Below are positions 17,857-27,510 of a stretch of 55,262 nt of DNA, piece after piece. The DNA comes from Treponema sp. (GTDB lineage: Bacteria > Spirochaetota > Spirochaetia > Treponematales > Breznakiellaceae): assembly GCA_031256445.1 (NCBI GenBank), contig JAIRQN010000086.1, positions 1 through 55,262 on the forward strand. The letters are read 5' to 3'. The notes under the pieces were generated by a model. The model searched no databases, had not been told where the DNA came from, and saw only the letters and a program-made list of their open reading frames with translations. Within the stretch, counting starts at the first letter, position 1, and each line of letters opens with the position of its first letter. The translations under genes were made by a program, and so were the position numbers.

Positions 17857-19458
17857 TTAATTTTTAAATAATCCCATTATTCTTGCTATTATTCCCTTTT
17901 TAACCGGAGCTTCTTCTTCCTGTGCCGGCGCCGCAGGCATAACATGAGCCGGTCTTCCGGCGTTGGCTGCATGATGCTGCTTTATCTGCATGCCGTGTTT
18001 TTTATTCCCGCCGTGTTTGGCTTCTGGTCCCGCGTACTTCTTTTTGTAAAGAGCCATGCGCTCTTCCATGGTAAGGCGCGATAAATCCTGAATCTGCGCG
18101 TCACTGCCATATGCGTCCTGATGTGAAGTCTTGTTCTCTTTCTTTGTCTTCGCGTCCTTCGCGCTTTTGCGTCTTTGGGGAAAATTATTTTTATCGGCGC
18201 TTTTATATCGTGAGCTTTCGGTTCGCCTGTGTGTGAGATTCTTTTCCCTGTTCCTCTCTTCGTAGATTTCTGTGTGAATAAACTTTCCTGCGCTTTTATC
18301 TTCTTCGTAGAGTTCCTGATTCGCGATTTCTGACGGTATTTTCTTGCCGATGTAACGCTCAATCGCGGGCAGTTCGTACACGTCCTGTTCGCTTGACAGG
18401 GTTACAGCTTTGCCTGTTTTTCCTGCCCGCGCTGTTCTTCCGATACGGTGAACATAATTTTCAGCTTCAAAAGGAACGTCGTAATTTATAACCATCGAAA
18501 GGCTTTCAATATCAAGGCCGCGGGCCGCTACATCGGTGGCGACAAGCATTTTTATTTTTCCCGCTTTTACATCGTCAATTACTTTTTGACGCTTTGCCTG
18601 CGGAAGATCTCCTATAATAAACTCACAGCCGATACCGTTAATTTTCAGCCGTTTTGCGACAATCTCCGTGCTTTTTTTTGTATTGCAGAAAATAATCGCG
18701 CTGTCCGGCCGATCATTTTTTAAAATGCCCAGCAACAGCGGCATTTTTTCTTCCGATGGGACATGGTATAAAATCTGCGTTATTTCTTCGACTGTGACAA
18801 TTTCCGGTTTTATCTCTATTTCAAACGGGGATTTTGTATATTCCCATGCAAGATTTTTTACCCATGAATTCAAGGTTGCGCTGAACAGCATGGTCTGCCT
18901 CCGGTCTGCCGGAGGCACTACTTTTATCAGCTTGCGCAGATCGGGGTAAAAACCCATGTCAAACATCCTGTCCGCTTCATCTATGATTAGGAACGAGATT
19001 TCCATTAAATTCATACGTCCGGATTTATTCAGATCCAGCACCCGGCCGGGAGTTCCAACAAGAATCTGCACATTATCCTTTAACAGTTTTTCCTGCTGTG
19101 AATAGCCAACGCCTCCGTAAAAGCTCCCTGTTTCAAACGGCAGGTGTTTACTGAGCATTTTCGCTTCTTCTTCGATTTGAACGGCTAATTCCCTTGTGGG
19201 AGCCATTATAAGCGCTTTTCTTTTAAAAAGAGCTTCTTCCGCCAGCATCCGCTGGAATATTACAATAAGAAAAGCGGCTGTTTTTCCCGTTCCTGTCTGT
19301 GATTGAACGTATAAATCCTGATTCGTCCGGTTAGAAGGCGAATTCTGTCCAAAAGTATGGGACAGTACCTGTTCCTGAACCGGCATGCATGTTATATAAC
19401 CGGCTTCATATATACCTTTTTGTAAATCAGGATGCAGGCTATAATCGGTAAATTCCAT
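17857..19458 (-). CDS. DEAD-box ATP-dependent RNA helicase
   Basis: The 533-residue protein shows the helicase motifs in order: Q motif (near 20-28), QSQTGTGKT (53-60), PTRELAVQ, TPGR, DEAD, SAT, and in the second domain VATDVAARGLD and HRIGRTARAG. The C-terminal 150 or so residues are basic and low in complexity (KNLTHRRTESSRYKSADKNN), typical of RNA-binding tails in RhlE-like helicases. The ATG has no Shine-Dalgarno sequence and lies seven bases after TATATT, suggesting a leaderless message. An ABC-F gene follows. Confidence 0.93.
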   Translation of the reverse strand: MEFTDYSLHPDLQKGIYEAGYITCMPVQEQVLSHTFGQNSPSNRTNQDLYVQSQTGTGKTAAFLIVIFQRMLAEEALFKRKALIMAPTRELAVQIEEEAKMLSKHLPFETGSFYGGVGYSQQEKLLKDNVQILVGTPGRVLDLNKSGRMNLMEISFLIIDEADRMFDMGFYPDLRKLIKVVPPADRRQTMLFSATLNSWVKNLAWEYTKSPFEIEIKPEIVTVEEITQILYHVPSEEKMPLLLGILKNDRPDSAIIFCNTKKSTEIVAKRLKINGIGCEFIIGDLPQAKRQKVIDDVKAGKIKMLVATDVAARGLDIESLSMVINYDVPFEAENYVHRIGRTARAGKTGKAVTLSSEQDVYELPAIERYIGKKIPSEIANQELYEEDKSAGKFIHTEIYEERNREKNLTHRRTESSRYKSADKNNFPQRRKSAKDAKTKKENKTSHQDAYGSDAQIQDLSRLTMEERMALYKKKYAGPEAKHGGNKKHGMQIKQHHAANAGRPAHVMPAAPAQEEEAPVKKGIIARIMGLFKN

Positions 19459-19465
19459 ATTAATT

Positions 19466-19471
19466 AATATA
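19466..19471 (-). promoter_or_regulatory. -10 box 7 bases before the helicase ATG
   Basis: On the minus strand TATATT is followed by AATTAAT and then the ATG at 19458. There is no Shine-Dalgarno sequence. No convincing -35 box is seen 17 bases upstream, so this site is weaker than the matching ones at 24731, 25993, 37278, 40663 and 46213. Confidence 0.4.
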
Positions 19472-19525
19472 AGTGTAGTGATTTTTTATATTTTTGAAAA
19501 GGTCAGTATTTAATTTAATTTTTAA

Positions 19526-20884
<1,359 letters not shown>

Positions 20885-20896
20885 GCAAGGGAATAT

Positions 20897-20965
20897 GAAG
20901 TGACAAGTGAGGAGTGACAGGTGAATATTGGGATTTTTCATTAGTCACTCCGCGCTGGTCGCTTG
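20897..20965. repeat. Imperfect 22-bp inverted repeat between eno and lon
   Basis: Arms at 20897-20918 and 20944-20965 match at about 17 of 22 positions, with a perfect 8-bp inner core (GGAGTGAC/GTCACTCC) and a 25-base loop. The left arm itself is built of GTGAC/AGTGA words. The right arm is not followed by a T-run, so this is not a standard terminator. It is the main content of the 126-base gap. It could be a decayed mobile palindrome or a processing site. Confidence 0.5.
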
Positions 20966-21010
20966 TATCTCGGACTTTTCAATAATCTAAATTTGTAAAG
21001 TAATAATTCT

Positions 21011-23530
21011 ATGACTGAACAAGGCATTATACCTATAGATCAAATTTTGCCCAATAAGCTGCCGCTTGTGGCTCTTATGGGCAGGCCCATCTTTCCCGGG
21101 ATTTTTACGCCCATCATGATTGGGAATCCCGCTGATGTTAAAGTGGTGGAAGACGCCAATTCCGGCGACGGCCTTGTCGGTCTTGTAATGCTTCAGAATG
21201 AAACTGATTCTCCGGCTATAACCGATTTGTTTACTGTCGGGACAGTCGCCAAAATAGTAAAAAAAATCAACCTGCCTGACGGCGGCGTTAACATTTTTAT
21301 TTCTACATTAAAGCGTTTTAAAATTAAAAAGGCTCTTCATCCTTCAGGACCGATAATCGCCGCTGTGGATTATCTTGAGGAAGAGGAAGACAATACAAAC
21401 GAAGTAAAAGCCCTTACCCGCGCGCTTATTTCTGAAATGAAACAGATCAGCGAAAACAATCCGCTGTTCTCCGAAGAAATGCGGCTTAACATGATCAATA
21501 TCGATCATCCCGGAAAAATAGCGGACTTTATCGCCAGCATCCTTAATATTGACAAGACGGAACAGCAGAAAATTCTGGAAGTTTTAAATGTGCGAAAGCG
21601 CATGGAACAGGTTCTGGTATTTATTAAAAAAGAACAGGAACTGCTGAGGATTCAAAAAAGGATTCAAAGAGAGATAAACGAAAAAATTGAAAAATCGCAG
21701 CGGGATTATTTTTTAAAAGAAGAACTGAAAGCCATTAAGGCTGAGCTTGGCATGACTACTGACGCGAAAAGCACGGATTATCAGCGTTTTAAGGATAAAT
21801 TTGAAGCGTTTAAGTTTGAAGGCGAAGTCAGGGAAGTAGTAGATCAGGAGATGGAAAAATTCTCTTTGATGGAGCCGAACTCCGCGGAATTTACTGTTAC
21901 GCGAAACTATCTTGACGCGATTGCGGCTCTTCCCTGGAACGAACCGGCTCCCGAAATTTTTGATTTAAAAAACGCCGAAGGAATTCTGGAAGCCGATCAT
22001 TACGGCCTTAAGGATGTAAAGACCAGAATTGTTGAATATCTGGCGGTCAGGAAGCTGCGAAAGGACACTAAAGGCTCAATTGTCTGTCTTGTAGGCCCGC
22101 CGGGAGTGGGAAAGACATCATTGGGAAAGTCGATTGCAAGAGCGCTTGGCAAGCGTTTTTTCCGGTTTTCTGTCGGCGGGATGAGGGATGAAGCGGAGAT
22201 TAAAGGGCACAGACGCACATATATAGGCGCGATGCCCGGCAAGATTATCGCAGGGCTGAAAATCGTAAAAACCAAAGACCCGGTCTTTATGATCGACGAA
22301 ATTGATAAAATGGGCGCAAGTTTCCAGGGAGATCCGGCAAGCGCTCTTCTGGAAGTACTCGACCCTGAACAGAATTACGCTTTCCGCGATCATTACCTTG
22401 ATCTGCCGTTTGACGTTTCGCATGTGTTTTTCATTGTTACGGCGAATACCCTTGATACCATTCCGTCTCCTCTTCTGGATCGTATGGAGATTATCCAGCT
22501 TCCCGGTTATATTGATACGGAGAAGCTTGAAATAGCCAAACGTTATCTTCTGCCGAAAAGCCTTGATAAGAACGGCCTTAAAAAGAATCAGGTTAAATAT
22601 ACAAAAGACAGCCTTCTGCATATTGCCAACGCGTATGCGCGCGAAGCCGGCGTGCGCAATTTTGAAAAAAACCTTGACAAGATACACCGCAAACTCGCCA
22701 AGCAGATAGTTGATGCTCAGGAGAGCGCTGCGTTGAGCAGCGCGGATGAAATAAGTAAAAACAGCAAGGCGCGCAGTAACGGTTTAAAAGATGAAAAAGG
22801 CGCGGCTGCTTTAGCTGGAGCGGCGCGCCCTCAGGAGAGCGCTGCGTTGAGCAGTGCGGAGCCGGTTAAGGAGCCTACAAATAATGCTGCTGCTGAATTT
22901 GTTCGTTTTAATATTGATAAAAAATTCGTTGAAAAGCAGCTCGGCAAACCGCTTTTTCCGGAAGGCGATATTAAAAAGGCTGATTTGCCCGGAATGTCAG
23001 TCGGGCTTGCCTGGACAAGCATGGGCGGTGATACTCTTGTGATAGAGGCTACGTCCCTTCCCGGAAAGGAAGGATTGACTTTAACCGGCAAAATGGGCGA
23101 TACAATGAAAGAAAGCGCAACAATCGCCATGACTGTTGCGCGGAAACTGGCGGTTGAACGTTATGGCGTTTATCAGGAATGGTTTGACAATAACCATATT
23201 CATCTGCATATTCCCGAAGGCGCGACGCCAAAGGACGGCCCTTCCGCCGGCATTACAATGGCTGCGGCACTGCTTTCTCTTACGCGCGGTAAAATTATCA
23301 CTGAAAGACTTGTTATGACAGGAGAGCTTTCTCTTACAGGGCAGGTGCTTCCCATAGGCGGCCTGAAGGAAAAAACAATCGCCGCGCGCCGGAACAAGGC
23401 AAAGCATATTATTTTCCCGAAGCTGAACGAAAGAGACCTGGATGAAATACCGGATCATGTAAAAAAAGGAATAGAGTTTCATCCGGTAGAACGCTTCGAA
23501 GAGGTTCTTGCGCTGGCTTTGCCGGACTGA
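21011..23530 (+). CDS. lon: ATP-dependent protease La (Lon)
   Basis: Lon degrades damaged and regulatory proteins in the cytoplasm. The 839-residue protein has the N-terminal LON domain (LPLVALMGRPIFPGIFTPIM), a coiled-coil segment (QRKIQREINEKIEKSQRDYF region near 215-240), Walker A GPPGVGKT (about 361-368), Walker B FMIDEIDKM, and a protease domain with Ser about 744 in GPSAGITM and Lys about 787 in LKEKTIAARR. A low-complexity insert of about 50 residues (568-617) sits between the AAA+ and protease domains and contains a duplicated QESAALSSA segment. No Shine-Dalgarno sequence precedes the ATG. Confidence 0.96.
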   Translation: MTEQGIIPIDQILPNKLPLVALMGRPIFPGIFTPIMIGNPADVKVVEDANSGDGLVGLVMLQNETDSPAITDLFTVGTVAKIVKKINLPDGGVNIFISTLKRFKIKKALHPSGPIIAAVDYLEEEEDNTNEVKALTRALISEMKQISENNPLFSEEMRLNMINIDHPGKIADFIASILNIDKTEQQKILEVLNVRKRMEQVLVFIKKEQELLRIQKRIQREINEKIEKSQRDYFLKEELKAIKAELGMTTDAKSTDYQRFKDKFEAFKFEGEVREVVDQEMEKFSLMEPNSAEFTVTRNYLDAIAALPWNEPAPEIFDLKNAEGILEADHYGLKDVKTRIVEYLAVRKLRKDTKGSIVCLVGPPGVGKTSLGKSIARALGKRFFRFSVGGMRDEAEIKGHRRTYIGAMPGKIIAGLKIVKTKDPVFMIDEIDKMGASFQGDPASALLEVLDPEQNYAFRDHYLDLPFDVSHVFFIVTANTLDTIPSPLLDRMEIIQLPGYIDTEKLEIAKRYLLPKSLDKNGLKKNQVKYTKDSLLHIANAYAREAGVRNFEKNLDKIHRKLAKQIVDAQESAALSSADEISKNSKARSNGLKDEKGAAALAGAARPQESAALSSAEPVKEPTNNAAAEFVRFNIDKKFVEKQLGKPLFPEGDIKKADLPGMSVGLAWTSMGGDTLVIEATSLPGKEGLTLTGKMGDTMKESATIAMTVARKLAVERYGVYQEWFDNNHIHLHIPEGATPKDGPSAGITMAAALLSLTRGKIITERLVMTGELSLTGQVLPIGGLKEKTIAARRNKAKHIIFPKLNERDLDEIPDHVKKGIEFHPVERFEEVLALALPD
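22716..22854 (+). repeat. In-frame 25-bp direct repeats inside lon
   Basis: Two identical 25-base copies, at 22716-22740 and 22830-22854, are spaced exactly 114 bases (38 codons) apart. Each contains an inverted repeat; in the first copy GCGCTG and CAGCGC flank seven bases, and in the second the right arm has one change. They encode QESAALSS twice in the linker before the protease domain. Confidence 0.7.
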
Positions 23531-23532
23531 TA

Positions 23533-23877
23533 TTAAGATACCGCAGCGCGGGTTCGTGATGGTTCGTTTGGTTCGCGGTTATTATTTTTCCTGTCTTCGA
23601 ATGATTGGCAGATTTCCAGAATATCCGGGCGCATGAACAGGACAAAGCCTGAATAATAATCAATCCATTCCTGTTTTACCAGCTTTTCTTCGATGACGCG
23701 TAACATTCCGGAAATAATCATTTCCATGTTTAAACCTGACAAGGCGGCTTCCTGGTTTTTATCCGGCAGCTCCGCGGGGATAGGAATATTGGGGTCTATC
23801 GGGAAGGTCCCGTCAGAGGCGTTATATTGATTTTTGAAATTTTCAGGAACCGGCAAAAAAACAATCTGACCTTTCAT
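23533..23877 (-). CDS. Hypothetical protein downstream of the PilZ gene
   Basis: The 114-residue product has no signal peptide, no membrane helix and no domain I recognise. Its N-terminal third is proline-rich (IDPNIPIPAELPDKN), followed by a predicted helical part (NMEMIISGMLRVIEEKLVKQ) and a charged tail rich in Asn and Arg. It starts nine bases after the PilZ stop and so is probably cotranscribed and functionally linked to it. It ends two bases from the convergent lon stop. Confidence 0.7.
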   Translation of the reverse strand: MKGQIVFLPVPENFKNQYNASDGTFPIDPNIPIPAELPDKNQEAALSGLNMEMIISGMLRVIEEKLVKQEWIDYYSGFVLFMRPDILEICQSFEDRKNNNREPNEPSRTRAAVS

Positions 23878-23886
23878 GTTGATATA

Positions 23887-24723
23887 TCAGGTTTGGTTTT
23901 CTTCTTCCACCGTTCCGCGGAAATCCGCGCGCGCTGAACTGAGCATGTCATTCAATCTTATTTTAAAACCCATTGGAGTGGCCGCTTCCTCGAACTGCAA
24001 ACCAAGGGCAACCATTTCTTTTTTCCCCTCTACATTTTCTGCCCTGATAAATTTTCCCTTGATTAAAAATAATTCTCTTGGATCGTTAAACTCAATTCTT
24101 ATCGCCGCTTCCTTATCAAGCAGGAATTTCGCCACTCCCATCATGATCAGCTTACAGCCGGAAAAAGATAAGTCCCTTAATATGCAGCGGCGCGGGACTC
24201 CCTGAATGAAAACCGCCGACTCAGCTGACGTGATATTCAGCTTACGCATATTATCAGCGCTTAATTGAATTCTTACCTCTTTGCGTTTTCTTGAATTCAC
24301 ATTGGCGTCAAGAACGCGTCCCATTATTTCGATTAAGTCATCGGGCGGACGGTTTGTAAACTGGATAGTCAGCATGTTGACATCCTGCGAACTGCCGTAG
24401 GGAGCGCTTCCCATGACCCGCCCCGCTACAAAGAATGTGACTGTATTATTCTCACCCAAAGGTTTAAAACAAAAACGAAGATTAACATAATTATTTGTTG
24501 CCTGTAGCTTGGTGAGGAGGCCTGTTTTGGTATTGGCAACTATTTTTGCGTTCTGGAATGAAGCCATGTATACTACGCAGGGCCAAAAATCGTTTCCGCA
24601 TTTTAGATGTACCTGCTGGGTTAACAGGCCTGTAACCTGAATTATTTCTTTTGTGAATGTAACATCTATATCTTTAAAACGTTCGTAGTAAAGCGTTATC
24701 TTTTGACTTGTGAGAACTCCCAT
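23887..24723 (-). CDS. PilZ-domain protein, probable c-di-GMP receptor (PlzA-like)
   Basis: The 278-residue protein has an N-terminal YcgR/PilZN-like beta domain (about residues 1-135) and a C-terminal PilZ domain. Both c-di-GMP contact motifs are visible: RKEVR (R147 and R151) and DLSFSG (D184, S186, G189). The architecture matches spirochaetal PlzA-type receptors that link c-di-GMP to motility and host adaptation. The start at 24723 (MGVLTSQKI) is chosen because the longer frame begins with the TTG of the -35 box itself. A promoter ends seven bases before the ATG, with no Shine-Dalgarno sequence. Confidence 0.87.
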   Translation of the reverse strand: MGVLTSQKITLYYERFKDIDVTFTKEIIQVTGLLTQQVHLKCGNDFWPCVVYMASFQNAKIVANTKTGLLTKLQATNNYVNLRFCFKPLGENNTVTFFVAGRVMGSAPYGSSQDVNMLTIQFTNRPPDDLIEIMGRVLDANVNSRKRKEVRIQLSADNMRKLNITSAESAVFIQGVPRRCILRDLSFSGCKLIMMGVAKFLLDKEAAIRIEFNDPRELFLIKGKFIRAENVEGKKEMVALGLQFEEAATPMGFKIRLNDMLSSARADFRGTVEEENQT

Positions 24724-24730
24724 GTAGTTA

Positions 24731-24759
24731 AATATAGGCTGAAAAATACATATGGTCAA
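24731..24759 (-). promoter_or_regulatory. Promoter of the PilZ gene with no leader
   Basis: On the minus strand: TTGACC (24754-24759), a 17-base spacer, TATATT (24731-24736), then seven bases to the ATG at 24723. Transcription would begin at or within a base or two of the A of ATG. The -35 box overlaps the apparent TTG start of the longer reading frame, which argues against that start. Confidence 0.7.
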
Positions 24760-24783
24760 GTCAGAAAAAAAACGGCCTGAGAA

Positions 24784-25923
24784 TCACAGTAAATCAGTTC
24801 TGCCGCAGTCTTTAACCTGAGACACAATATCCCGGATTTTTTGAGTTTGGCCTTTCTTGGTTACCAAAGCTGCGGCCGGAGAGCCGTCTTTCCCGGAACG
24901 GATGACTACAATCAGATCTTCTACGCCGGCAAGGGCGACAGGAATGTCCGAATCGACAAAACAGCCTTCGCTGTCCCTTATAAATACCTGAGAATTGCTG
25001 TTTGAGCATATTTTTGCGTATTCTTCCCAGTTGCCGATGTCTATCCAGTCGAAATTTGCCCGAATCATGACCGATTCCCGGCACTTTTCGGCAATTGCGT
25101 AATCAAAAGATATGCTTTTTACCTTTTTATAGGCGTTTTTTAAGCCATTCCAGCCGCTAAGCACTTTTATGCCTTTTTGGCCTTTTATGCCTGTAATTGT
25201 GTATTCTTCCGCTTTTGGTTCTTTTAGTCCGGAAAAACAACGGTAAACATCAGGAGCAAGGGAATTGAACTGCTGTAAAATGAATTCGGAACAAAATGCG
25301 AACATTCCTGAATTCCAGAAAAAAATCCTGTTTGCGCGGGATGTCCCGCTGTATGCCGCGGCGTATTTTTTCGCGGTTTTTAAATCCGGCTTTTCATGAA
25401 ACGCGGTTACATTGAATATGCCGTTTGCGCCGCTTTTTTTTTCTGTCTCTATGTAGCCGTAGCCGGTTTCCGCGCGAACCGGAGGAATACCGAAAACCGC
25501 CAGTTTCCCCGCGTTTGCCGCGTCCGCGGCCAGTGCGGCATCGGCCTTAAATGTTTCCAACGGCTTAATTATATGATCGCTTGTAAGAACAAGCATATTT
25601 CGCTTTGGGCCGCCCAGGTGCGAATACATAGCGGCGCACGCGATTGCAGGAGCCGTGTTTTTCGCGGCCGGCTCTGTGATTACCATTACGCGTTTCCGGT
25701 CGGCGGCTTTTAATTCAGCGGTTTGCTCAATTACATGAATTAAATGCGATTCGCTTGTGATAATGATTACCCTTTCGCCGGCCGCCAGAGAGCGTTCCAG
25801 AGCGAGTGAAAAAAAACTCCCGCTGCCTGCGGATAAAAATTGCTTGGGTTTTCCGGAACTGCTGGCGGGCCACAGGCGCGTACCTGACCCTCCGGCCATG
25901 ATTAGACAATCGTTAAACATCAT
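24784..25923 (-). CDS. manC: Mannose-1-phosphate guanylyltransferase
   Basis: The enzyme makes GDP-mannose from mannose-1-phosphate and GTP, feeding glycan synthesis. The 379-residue sequence has the pyrophosphorylase signature GGSGTRLWPASSSGKPKQ (11-28), EPAAKNTAPAIA, TSDHII, the NSGMF motif and FDWIDIGNWEEY. It lacks the C-terminal isomerase (cupin) domain of bifunctional AlgA/ManC proteins. The first codons are ATGATG. TATATT lies seven bases before the ATG, with GGTGA directly between, so a leaderless message is possible. A promoter for the PilZ gene lies just downstream of its stop. Confidence 0.93.
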   Translation of the reverse strand: MMFNDCLIMAGGSGTRLWPASSSGKPKQFLSAGSGSFFSLALERSLAAGERVIIITSESHLIHVIEQTAELKAADRKRVMVITEPAAKNTAPAIACAAMYSHLGGPKRNMLVLTSDHIIKPLETFKADAALAADAANAGKLAVFGIPPVRAETGYGYIETEKKSGANGIFNVTAFHEKPDLKTAKKYAAAYSGTSRANRIFFWNSGMFAFCSEFILQQFNSLAPDVYRCFSGLKEPKAEEYTITGIKGQKGIKVLSGWNGLKNAYKKVKSISFDYAIAEKCRESVMIRANFDWIDIGNWEEYAKICSNSNSQVFIRDSEGCFVDSDIPVALAGVEDLIVVIRSGKDGSPAAALVTKKGQTQKIRDIVSQVKDCGRTDLL

Positions 25924-25992
25924 TCACCATAATATAAAAATATAACATGCGGCGCAAGAACTGCAGATAAACTGTTTTATTATTCCGTCTTA

Positions 25993-26021
25993 TTGATGAT
26001 AATGTTTTTTTTAAGTATATT
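25993..26021 (+). promoter_or_regulatory. Promoter of def-fmt with no leader
   Basis: TTGATG (25993-25998), a 17-base spacer, TATATT (26016-26021), then six bases to the ATG of def at 26028. There is no Shine-Dalgarno sequence. The region before def is shared with the divergent manC gene. Confidence 0.7.
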
Positions 26022-26027
26022 TATTTT

Positions 26028-26534
26028 ATGCAGATTATTACTCTTGGCGATGAGCTGCTCAGGCGGAAAGCTGTAAGAATAGATAAAATTGATAAAGATA
26101 TAGCCGATACGGCGAAACAGATGCTGGAAATTCTGGCGCGGGACAAAGGAGTGGGACTTGCCGGGCCGCAGATCGGGCTTATGAAGCGCATTTTTGTTAC
26201 TCACGCGGCGGATGATACAGAAAGGGTTTTTATTAATCCTTCGATACTGGAGACATCCCATAAAACTGTAAAAATCGAAGAAGGCTGTCTTTCCATTCCC
26301 GGCATTTTTGCGAATGTTATACGATCTGAAACAATAAAGATTCAGGCATGGAATGAAAAAGGCCGTCCTTTTACCATGGAGGCAAGCGGAATACTCGCGA
26401 GGATTATACTTCACGAATATGATCATCTTGAAGGAGTGCTCTTTCTGGATCACCTGCCGGAAAATAAACGGGAAAAACTGATGGCAAAGTTTGAAAAGAA
26501 AAGCCTGTCCGGGAAAAAGAGCGCCAAAGGCTGA
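26028..26534 (+). CDS. def: Peptide deformylase
   Basis: Deformylase removes the formyl group from new proteins. All three motifs are visible in the 168-residue sequence: GVGLAGPQ (41-48), EGCLS (85-89, metal ligand C87) and HEYDH (129-133, ligands H129 and H133, catalytic E130). The second Ala of the usual GVGLAAPQ is Gly here. The gene forms an operon with fmt, which starts two bases after its stop. Its ATG sits six bases from a -10 box. Confidence 0.96.
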   Translation: MQIITLGDELLRRKAVRIDKIDKDIADTAKQMLEILARDKGVGLAGPQIGLMKRIFVTHAADDTERVFINPSILETSHKTVKIEEGCLSIPGIFANVIRSETIKIQAWNEKGRPFTMEASGILARIILHEYDHLEGVLFLDHLPENKREKLMAKFEKKSLSGKKSAKG

Positions 26535-26536
26535 TA

Positions 26537-27493
26537 ATGAGAGTTCTTTTTGCAGGCAGTCCGGAAATCGCGGTTCCGGTTCTTGATACGCTGTGCGCAA
26601 TGAAAGAGATAAAAGTCGCGGGCGTGCTTACCAATCCCGACAGCCCAAAAGGAAGAAGCGGCGCTCTTCTGCCGACAGAAGTAGGAATAGCCGCGGCCGG
26701 ACTGCTGCGCGAACGAAAAGCGGATTTCCAGGTTTTAAAACCCGCAAAACTGGACTCAGGCGCACGTGAACAGGTTAACGCCTTAAAATGCGATCTTTTA
26801 ATTTCTTTCGCCTACGGCCGCATCTTCGGTCCGAAATTTCTGGCTCTTTTTCCGCTTGGCGGAATAAATATTCATCCCAGCCTGCTTCCCAGATACAGGG
26901 GCCCTTCTCCGATACAGGCCGCGATTTTAAACCGCGACGGTGTTACAGGAATTTCTGTGCAGAAGATCGCCTTGCAGATGGACAGCGGCGACATTCTCTT
27001 TCAGGAGAAATTGCAGCTAACAGGAAGCGAAACAACCCTGGCGCTGGAAAAAACAATGGCGCTTAAAGCCGCGCAGATTATCGGGGATGTGCTGGTTAAA
27101 ATCGCGGCAGGCGAAAAATTCGGCGAGCCGCAAAATCAAAAAGAGGCGAGTTACTGCTCCCTTGTTGCAAGAGAGGACGCTCTTTTGGACTGGAAACGCG
27201 GCGCCCGGGAAATTGAAGCTGAAATAAGGGCGTATAACCCCTGGCCTTTGAGCCGGACTATTCATAAAGGGCTGGAACTTTTTATACTGAAAGCGGGGCT
27301 TTATAAAAAAGGCTGTGAGCTTAACGGTTCTCCCGGCGAAGTCTTGGGAATAGACAAACAAGATGGTATACTGATTCAGACAGGAGAGGGAATTGTGGCG
27401 GTTACTGAATTGCAATATCAGGCGAAAAAAGCCCTTTTCTGGAAAGATTTTTTAAACGGAGCCAGGAATTTTACAGGTTCTGTTTTAGGATAA
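26537..27493 (+). CDS. fmt: Methionyl-tRNA formyltransferase
   Basis: The enzyme formylates initiator Met-tRNA. The 318-residue protein has the N-terminal start MRVLFAGSPEIAVPVLDTL and the catalytic region INIHPSLLPRYRGPSPIQAA (about 112-130), where the His and the downstream Asp of GISVQKIALQMDSGDIL act in catalysis. A C-terminal tRNA-binding domain follows. It is directly downstream of def, a very common pairing. Confidence 0.95.
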   Translation: MRVLFAGSPEIAVPVLDTLCAMKEIKVAGVLTNPDSPKGRSGALLPTEVGIAAAGLLRERKADFQVLKPAKLDSGAREQVNALKCDLLISFAYGRIFGPKFLALFPLGGINIHPSLLPRYRGPSPIQAAILNRDGVTGISVQKIALQMDSGDILFQEKLQLTGSETTLALEKTMALKAAQIIGDVLVKIAAGEKFGEPQNQKEASYCSLVAREDALLDWKRGAREIEAEIRAYNPWPLSRTIHKGLELFILKAGLYKKGCELNGSPGEVLGIDKQDGILIQTGEGIVAVTELQYQAKKALFWKDFLNGARNFTGSVLG

Positions 27494-27510
27494 GGAGCTG
27501 CTGTAAACAG

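Noticed and set aside
24723-24759. Longer PilZ protein starting with TTG at 24759
   Set aside because: That TTG is the first part of the -35 box TTGACC; transcription would start after it, so it cannot be a start codon.
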